Below, piece by piece: positions 30,396 to 35,285 of a stretch of 35,285 nucleotides of DNA. Position 1 is the stretch's first letter. Each line of letters starts with the position of its first letter. The DNA is from CAYQCE01 sp964415885 (lineage in GTDB: Bacteria > Zixibacteria > MSB-5A5 > JAABVY01 > JAHJOQ01): the NCBI GenBank assembly GCA_964415885.1, contig CAYQCE010000035.1:1-35285 (forward strand), in the 5' to 3' direction. Both the position numbers and the translations under genes were made by a program. Below the pieces are notes generated by a model, which saw nothing but the letters and a program-made list of their open reading frames with translations, ran no database searches and had not been told where the DNA came from.

Positions 30396-32144
30396 TCAAT
30401 CCAAATGTTCGATTCCTATCAAACGGAATCCCTGTTTCAGAGGCTCATACCAGAGCCACAGCCGCGTCGGTTTCGACCAGTCTCGATTGATTCGTCTGGT
30501 CCGGATATCGACTTTGTACAAGTTGTCGTCATAGCTCTCAGGCTCCGGAGGGAAAAGAGCGATCATCGAATCCACCGTTCCGGGCGGAATCCGAACCTTC
30601 ATCTCACGAAACTCCGGAATCTCCAGCACACTCTTTCCATTGTACTCTATGACCGCGCTATAAATCGCATTGTTCATCTCGAGACCATATTTGACAGCCA
30701 AATCCTCGAATCGAATCACAAGTCCCGTTTCCCCGGTCTGCCTATCCCCTTCTTCAGCCTGAAGCGAGAAGTAATCGAGCGGATTAACCAGCCCAAACCA
30801 GTGCCGTCCGATCTCATCCCGTCTCTCCTTCAGAATATCGAGCACATACTCTTCGGCATCGGGATTAGAGTAATCGCCCGTCTCGACGAGCGCTCTCAGG
30901 TGTTCATCCCGCCACGACATCACAACCTTTGCACCCCAGTACGCATCCCGTCTGGTCATATCCTCCCAGGCCGGATTTGGATAGATGCAGTCAAACTTGT
31001 CCGGCTCGAACAGGTCCGATTCGAAGTAGCCGACCGATGGATACCGGTATGGCACCGCGAACTCCCACGGCCAGAATTTCAGGCCCAGAGTGACCGTCGA
31101 GACCATCACATCCCGCACATCGAACGTGTTAGCGTATCCCTTGATCGGCGGCTTCGCCGAATTGCCATCGGATCCGAAAGTCGAGGCGAAATCGATGAGA
31201 TAGTGCTTCAAATACCGTGAGCCATGATCCTCGACATATATATCCAGCGTATTCTGATCTTTGATATCGTAATGGTTCACGAGAGACGCTATCACGTACA
31301 ACCCCCGCAACTCGCGTCTGCTCTCGTGAGCGTACCAGTTGTTCGGATCGTCATCGCGTTTGCCATTGAACGAAAACGGCCCTATGATCTTGCCTTCCTT
31401 TCCGAGCGAGAGCGACGCAAGCGCGCGTATTGAACCATCCTCGCTGACATGCACTTTCCCAAGTATGCTCTCGATATCCTCCATTGTCATCTCGCGCTTG
31501 TCACCGTCTGCACCCTTGATCGTCGCGCCGTCTCGTATCCGCAGATTTTCGGGCCTGAATCGGAATATCGTTTCCTGGGACACATTATAGCCGCACGCGT
31601 GGAAGTAGCGTGACCCCATCGCGGAGGCCGCCGTAGCCATTTCCGGGTTTTTGAACGGGTCGAATTTGACAATATACTGGTCCCCACGCTCATCCTCGAT
31701 CCAGAAACCGGGAGTTGCGCCGCCTGATTTGGGACGAAAGACATACAGTATACCACTCGTATCCGGCCCCGGAGTCTGATCGACACCAGCCTTGACCTCG
31801 GCCGGAGTCATCGGATCCAGATGATGCCGGTTGTTGAACCATGTCGAGTTTGGCACTTCATCGTATGAGTTGATGTTGGAGGCCTGCTCGCGATTGTCGA
31901 ACAGTATCCGGATGTTCCGCTCCATGTCGAGCAATTGCTTCGCCTGGTCAAACGACGATCTCTTCACAGTCATCCAGAGAACATGCGGGTCGAGCGACTC
32001 CGGTTCGGGGATATTGACGCGGTCATTGTCAACCCAGTACGGCATGCGCGGCTCTATGTGCGGCTTGTGCCCGCAGGAGAGCAGAAGTAGAAACACGAGT
32101 GGCAATGGGAATGTGAACAGGATGCGGTTTCCAGCACGAGACAT
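30396..32144 (-). CDS. Lipoprotein with protein-kinase-like motifs
   Basis: A 582-residue lipoprotein (lipobox LLSC, Cys24 the likely lipidated residue). No assigned family, but kinase-fold landmarks are in order: a beta3-type lysine in QYIVKFDP (Lys160), a following helix Glu168, then HYDIKDQN (291-298) mirroring the HRDLKPEN catalytic loop, with Asp293 and Asn298 spaced as in protein kinases, and LIDFASTFG (316-324) resembling the DFG metal-binding strand. A classic glycine-rich loop is not obvious. The pattern also resembles HipA/PI4K-type atypical kinases. Location outside the cytoplasm, where ATP is scarce, is unusual. Its stop is one base from the secreted protein's start; the barrel gene ends 8 bases before its own ATG. 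Function unknown; kinase assignment is inference. Confidence 0.65.
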   Translation of the reverse strand: MSRAGNRILFTFPLPLVFLLLLSCGHKPHIEPRMPYWVDNDRVNIPEPESLDPHVLWMTVKRSSFDQAKQLLDMERNIRILFDNREQASNINSYDEVPNSTWFNNRHHLDPMTPAEVKAGVDQTPGPDTSGILYVFRPKSGGATPGFWIEDERGDQYIVKFDPFKNPEMATAASAMGSRYFHACGYNVSQETIFRFRPENLRIRDGATIKGADGDKREMTMEDIESILGKVHVSEDGSIRALASLSLGKEGKIIGPFSFNGKRDDDPNNWYAHESRRELRGLYVIASLVNHYDIKDQNTLDIYVEDHGSRYLKHYLIDFASTFGSDGNSAKPPIKGYANTFDVRDVMVSTVTLGLKFWPWEFAVPYRYPSVGYFESDLFEPDKFDCIYPNPAWEDMTRRDAYWGAKVVMSWRDEHLRALVETGDYSNPDAEEYVLDILKERRDEIGRHWFGLVNPLDYFSLQAEEGDRQTGETGLVIRFEDLAVKYGLEMNNAIYSAVIEYNGKSVLEIPEFREMKVRIPPGTVDSMIALFPPEPESYDDNLYKVDIRTRRINRDWSKPTRLWLWYEPLKQGFRLIGIEHLD

Positions 32145-32152
32145 GATTCAGT

Positions 32153-33460
32153 CTAAAGCTCCTCCGAAAGCTGTGCATATGCGCGGAATCCCTCTCTGCT
32201 GAAGCCGAAAAACGTGCTGAACAGGACCCCGTCCATCCTCCATACCCGTAACCCCGCGCCAGCCGAGTAGTGCCAGCCAGCGAGATCGAGTTCCTCTGTG
32301 AATGTGTCGAACACACGACCCTCCTCAAAGAACACGAATCCATCCACGACCTTCCAGATTGGGTAGCGCCATTCCACCGCCGCGAGCACAAGATTGTGAT
32401 CCAGAAAGCGGTTCTCGAGGTATCCACGGAGTTTTTCCTCTCCACCGAGGCTTTTCCGCATGTAGAACGGCAGCTCGGGGGAGTCGCCGAGCAGCTCGGT
32501 CGTTTCGACAAGAAACCGAAGCGCGATAATCCGTTTCTTATAGATTTCAAGATAGTGCCGGAAATCACCCCTAAACACGAGATATTCCAGGTCATCCGTT
32601 CTCGACACACCTTTGTTGTAGTGCACGCTCAGCAACTCTTGTCCACCACTGGACGGTTGACCAGCGTGGTTGCGCCAGTCGTGATCGAGAGTTAGACCGA
32701 TCGACCAGACACGTGCATTACGAAGCTCATCGTCGTTCATATCGAAGAGAGTTGCGATCGAGTCGATATCTCCCACGAGATCGGGATCTTCGCCGTCATA
32801 GATGTTCGAATATGCATACGCTCCATCGACTTGCACACGGGTTGTCGGGTGCAGCGGATGGAACCAACCCACCTCAACGAACGATTCCTCGAGCGTAAAC
32901 GCCACCTCATCGTCCTTGCTGGAACTGTTGCCGAGGCCGTAGAATTGCTCCCATGGTTTCCGCTTGTAATGTGCCTCCAGCAGCAGTCGCCGGAAGAATG
33001 GCAGATCACTCGGGGCGGCGTAGCGCATACTGAAGCGTGAGTAGTCATGAGACGAGTAATATGTCTTTACCCTGATACGTTCTCCACGAGTGAAGACCTC
33101 CTCGGAAGTAAATGTCAACCCATACTTTATGCCGGAGTTGCTGCCATACGAAACCAGTGGGAAGAACCCCCAGACTCTATCCGTCGCAGTGAACCTCTCG
33201 ATCAGGTTCATCGTGAAATCTGTGAGAACAATCTCGTTCAGCGTGAAATCCGCAAATCCTTCGATCGCCCAGACAGGCGTCTTGAGAATATACTCAGGAG
33301 TGTGCAACAGAGTCTCTCCAATGCTCTGACTCTCCTCGAGTGGCTTCTCTCTGACTTTCGTCGTGTCAATCTGATATGCGACCGAATCTGCGCAGTAGAG
33401 CAACAGGAGCACCGCCGTGAGAGCGGGAAGACATAGTGTGAAAATCTGAGACTGCTTCAT
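32153..33460 (-). CDS. Omp85/BamA-family outer-membrane beta-barrel protein without POTRA domains
   Basis: A 435-residue barrel protein. A signal peptide (about 1-28 of MKQSQIFTLCLPALT..., cut near SVAYQ) precedes an N-terminal part too short for POTRA domains (about 60 residues), then a 16-strand-like region with alternating aromatic strands. The surface-antigen D15 signature LGGEEKLRGYLENRF contains the RGY of the Omp85 VRGF loop. It ends DLAGWHYSAGAGLRVW and AYAQLSEEL. I start at the ATG of 33460 because it opens the signal peptide; the frame could begin at a GTG at 33511. It leads the four-gene envelope operon behind the promoter at 33546-33574. A translocation or substrate-passage role fits the family, not proven. 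Confidence 0.82.
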   Translation of the reverse strand: MKQSQIFTLCLPALTAVLLLLYCADSVAYQIDTTKVREKPLEESQSIGETLLHTPEYILKTPVWAIEGFADFTLNEIVLTDFTMNLIERFTATDRVWGFFPLVSYGSNSGIKYGLTFTSEEVFTRGERIRVKTYYSSHDYSRFSMRYAAPSDLPFFRRLLLEAHYKRKPWEQFYGLGNSSSKDDEVAFTLEESFVEVGWFHPLHPTTRVQVDGAYAYSNIYDGEDPDLVGDIDSIATLFDMNDDELRNARVWSIGLTLDHDWRNHAGQPSSGGQELLSVHYNKGVSRTDDLEYLVFRGDFRHYLEIYKKRIIALRFLVETTELLGDSPELPFYMRKSLGGEEKLRGYLENRFLDHNLVLAAVEWRYPIWKVVDGFVFFEEGRVFDTFTEELDLAGWHYSAGAGLRVWRMDGVLFSTFFGFSREGFRAYAQLSEEL

Positions 33461-33545
33461 CGTTTGAACATTGCCTGTGTCTGCCGGCTGATACTCGCTC
33501 TCATATGTCACACTCTGCCCTGATAGCTCCCTGTGCGGCTACGCG

Positions 33546-33574
33546 ATGATAATAGCTGTCGGCGAGAATGTCAA
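33546..33574 (-). promoter_or_regulatory. Sigma70-type promoter for the envelope operon
   Basis: On the minus strand TTGACA (33569-33574), a 17-base spacer and TATCAT (33546-33551, five of six matches) give a near-ideal sigma70-type promoter. Transcription would start near 33539, giving leaders of about 80 bases to the ATG at 33460. This is the strongest promoter in the window. Confidence 0.75.
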
Positions 33575-33630
33575 TTCCAATTGCCCGCACGCTTTCCTCC
33601 TTTCAAAAACGGTAATGTCCATGTTTCATT

Positions 33631-33658
33631 TTGCCGAAGAGATTACTAACGGCATAAT
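33631..33658 (+). promoter_or_regulatory. Candidate promoter of the four-helix membrane protein
   Basis: TTGCCG (33631-33636), 16-base spacer, CATAAT (33653-33658). CGGCA and TGCCG (33650-33654/33659-33663) form a small palindrome around the -10, so a regulator could bind there. The start would lie near 33665, about 47 bases before the ATG. Confidence 0.5.
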
Positions 33659-33711
33659 TGCCGGAAAGATGTGTTAAAGCGCTGGCAATTCTCATAAAAG
33701 GGATACCCGAC

Positions 33712-35049
33712 ATGCTGAACAGGTATTTTACAAACAACACGACTGCCGCGATCTATCTCGGCACACTGCTTCTGTCCATTTTGTCATTCATCACTACTTT
33801 CCGAGGACTGTCGATTGTCCTGAGCACACCGCTCGCGCTGCTCGGGTCTTTCGGGCTGCAGGCAGCTATGCTCGGGATAGCATGGAACCTGATGCGGGTC
33901 AAAGTGAACCGTCTGAAATACGTCATGGTCTTTCTCGTGGCGGCTGCGTTTTCAATATTCTTCTCGTTTGCGAGCTTTGACTCGAACCTGAAATCGGACG
34001 TCCGCGCGGCGACTGCGCGCAGCGACTATTCCGAGGCAATTCGCCCCATGTTGACGGACTACTCGAGCGCAGCCAAGAAGGCTTCCGTCGCGGGACGTTA
34101 CCAGGTCGAGAGGATCGGCAAACTCCTCGAGCTCGAACGCGATCACGGATGGGCAATCGTGGCCGATGAGGGATCCGGTGATTCGGTCGTCCAGTCGATT
34201 ATCGATGGCGCCCGAAGGGCCGCAGTGTCATGGGAAGAGACACAGGGCAAAAAATACCGTCACGGTCGCGGCGAGGGGATAATCGCCAACTACCTCGAGA
34301 CTCGTCTCGCACAAACTGAGGATCTGGTCGGAAGGATCGATGGCTATGTCCGCGAGGTCGATTCGTTGATGCTGCTCCTCTCGAGCGATGTCCCGGTCGA
34401 GAAACAGTACGCGCTCGCGAACCGGGCGTGGGTGAGTTTCCCGGCCAACGAAATAGCGATGGTAGCGAATGACAAACCTCTACTCCGCCAGCCACCAAGT
34501 ATCGCAGGCTTCATCGAGACTCCGGAGAACAGGAAGCAGGCATTCAAGCTCGTGCTGACGGATTTCATCGAGATGGATGGTCTCGCGCTCTTTTCGCTTC
34601 TGCTCGCGATAGCAATCGACTTCATTGTCATAATACTCGCATTCGCAGGAAGCTATGTCGTCGAGGATGTCGATTTCTTCTTCGACAAGGTCAAGCAGGA
34701 TACGGCAAGACGTATCATGAAGCTGAAACTGGATGATCCCGAGCAGCTCAACGAGGTGCTCGAACAGACAATCAAACGGTTCCAGACCGCGGGCAAATAC
34801 GGCCTCGATCAGCTCAAGGTCATGACAGACTATGACTCCAAGAAAAAGGAGTTCATACGCGACCTCGAACATCACGAAGAACTCGTCCAGAAAGGCGATC
34901 TCGCCGATCTCTTCCCCGGCACCGGCGAGAAAGTGAGAAACCGTCTCGAACAAGACGGAATGCCGAACAGCGCAAGCGATATCCTCGGAAGACTGAAAAA
35001 GCAGTCAAAGAAAGAGAAAGAGGAGAAGGCTACTTCCGTCGAAGATTAA
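33712..35049 (+). CDS. Four-helix inner-membrane protein of unknown function
   Basis: A 445-residue protein I do not recognise. Three N-terminal transmembrane helices (about 13-31, 36-60, 69-88) are followed by a long alpha-helical, probably periplasmic segment (about 90-288), a fourth helix (290-315, LALFSLLLAIAIDFIVIIL), and a charged cytoplasmic tail rich in Lys and Glu that ends KKQSKKEKEEK. The helical repeat-like middle and coiled tail suggest a structural or signalling membrane protein. I start at the ATG of 33712; the frame's first codon at 33658 lies inside the putative -10 region. A hairpin follows at 35076-35095. Context gives no function. Confidence 0.72.
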   Translation: MLNRYFTNNTTAAIYLGTLLLSILSFITTFRGLSIVLSTPLALLGSFGLQAAMLGIAWNLMRVKVNRLKYVMVFLVAAAFSIFFSFASFDSNLKSDVRAATARSDYSEAIRPMLTDYSSAAKKASVAGRYQVERIGKLLELERDHGWAIVADEGSGDSVVQSIIDGARRAAVSWEETQGKKYRHGRGEGIIANYLETRLAQTEDLVGRIDGYVREVDSLMLLLSSDVPVEKQYALANRAWVSFPANEIAMVANDKPLLRQPPSIAGFIETPENRKQAFKLVLTDFIEMDGLALFSLLLAIAIDFIVIILAFAGSYVVEDVDFFFDKVKQDTARRIMKLKLDDPEQLNEVLEQTIKRFQTAGKYGLDQLKVMTDYDSKKKEFIRDLEHHEELVQKGDLADLFPGTGEKVRNRLEQDGMPNSASDILGRLKKQSKKEKEEKATSVED

Positions 35050-35075
35050 CGAAACGTATCATAGCTGATATGAAA

Positions 35076-35095
35076 GCCCGCGCATCTGCGCGGGC
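35076..35095 (+). terminator. Hairpin terminator candidate
   Basis: GCCCGCGC (35076-35083) pairs perfectly with GCGCGGGC (35088-35095) around the loop ATCT, 27 bases after the membrane protein's stop. No T-tract directly follows, so termination may be weak or factor-assisted. Confidence 0.6.
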
Positions 35096-35132
35096 CAGGG
35101 TGTTGACAAAGTAGTCGGCACCTCTTTTTGTT

Positions 35133-35170
35133 TTGCCATTTTTTGCGGGAAGGACTATATGATGTATATT
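35133..35170 (+). promoter_or_regulatory. Promoter-like region directing out of the window
   Basis: TTGCCA (35133-35138), 17-base spacer and TATATG (35156-35161) form a sigma70-like pair; TATATT (35165-35170) with TTGCGG (35143-35148) is an overlapping alternative. Transcription would run rightward into the GC-rich palindromic stretch beyond 35186. Confidence 0.4.
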
Positions 35171-35285
35171 CAAGTCATATACTAAGGGCCGGGCAGCCCG
35201 CCTTTCAGGCCGGTTTCTTCTTCTGTACGGACCGCAACATTGGTGACATTTCCGATAGCAGTTTTCGCTTAAGTGTTTCGCTTCA

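Larger units (their letters stand above)
35050..35285. other. Right-edge region with hairpin and promoter-like sequences
   Basis: A stable hairpin lies at 35076-35095. TTGACA (35103-35108) and TTGCCA (35133-35138) are -35 candidates; TTGCCA is followed after 17 bases by TATATG (35156-35161), and TATATT (35165-35170) is another -10. A GC-rich, partly self-complementary run (35186-35213) follows. No open frame is visible before the window ends, so a transcribed leader or RNA may begin here. Confidence 0.4.

Noticed and set aside
33501..33590. Minus-strand 29-codon frame starting GTG at 33590 behind a perfect AGGAGG (33596-33601)
   Set aside because: The strong promoter at 33546-33574 would start transcription after this ribosome site, so the two are mutually inconsistent unless an upstream promoter exists; too short and no homology recognised.

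Overview
The window is a dense stretch of bacterial chromosome of moderate-to-high GC. It holds 27 supportable protein-coding genes and no visible rRNA, tRNA, CRISPR array, prophage or insertion sequence. The outer-membrane barrel protein, lipoprotein and multiheme cytochromes indicate a diderm that respires with c-type cytochromes. The swivel-less PEP-synthase-like proteins, a nucleotide-transporter-like protein with HEAT repeats, a SUF operon with a Rieske protein, and an HAO-like octaheme cytochrome together suggest an uncultured FCB-type lineage such as Zixibacteria. That placement is inference from gene content, not a phylogeny.

Layout. 1-360: no confident gene; a small repeat/hairpin cluster and the hairpin that ends glnS. 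361-2055 (-): glutaminyl-tRNA synthetase. 2279-6015 (+): GluR0-like ligand-gated K+ channel, LemA, an HtpX-like M48 protease and a metallophosphoesterase. 6012-10969 (-): two overlapping genes with a PEP-synthase-type ATP-binding domain but no phosphohistidine or PEP domain; the second ends in a nucleotidyltransferase module. 11089-12375 (-): glutamate dehydrogenase. 12376-12902: a regulatory region with two Crp/Fnr-type palindromes. 12903-15738 (+): an HAO-family octaheme cytochrome c and a NapC/NirT-type membrane cytochrome. 16042-22465 (+): rrf2-sufC-sufB-sufD-Rieske-sufS-sufU-sufT. 22719-28244 (+): NTT/HEAT transporter-like protein, degenerate cNMP-binding domain protein, PAS histidine kinase, receiver protein. 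28255-33460 (-): four envelope genes (Omp85-like barrel, kinase-like lipoprotein, secreted orphan, PAP2 phosphatase) behind one good sigma70-type promoter. 33712-35049 (+): an unrecognised four-helix membrane protein, then a hairpin and a promoter-like region running out of the window.

How the genes work together. The octaheme/NapC pair looks like a quinol-to-periplasm electron route acting on nitrogen (possibly sulfur) oxyanions. A TTGAC-N4-GTCAA site sits at about -41.5 from an inferred start, as in a Crp/Fnr class II promoter. The SUF operon is complete for Fe-S assembly and begins with a probable Fe-S-sensing Rrf2 repressor that has a candidate self-operator. Histidine kinase, receiver, cNMP-fold protein and NTT-like protein form a possible sensing unit tied to nucleotide or energy state.

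The best candidates for an undescribed system are the four-gene envelope operon, whose lipoprotein carries HYDIKDQN and IDFA, resembling protein-kinase HRDLKPEN and DFG, next to a barrel and a phosphatase; and the tandem PPDK_N-like proteins, one fused to a GSx10DxD nucleotidyltransferase.
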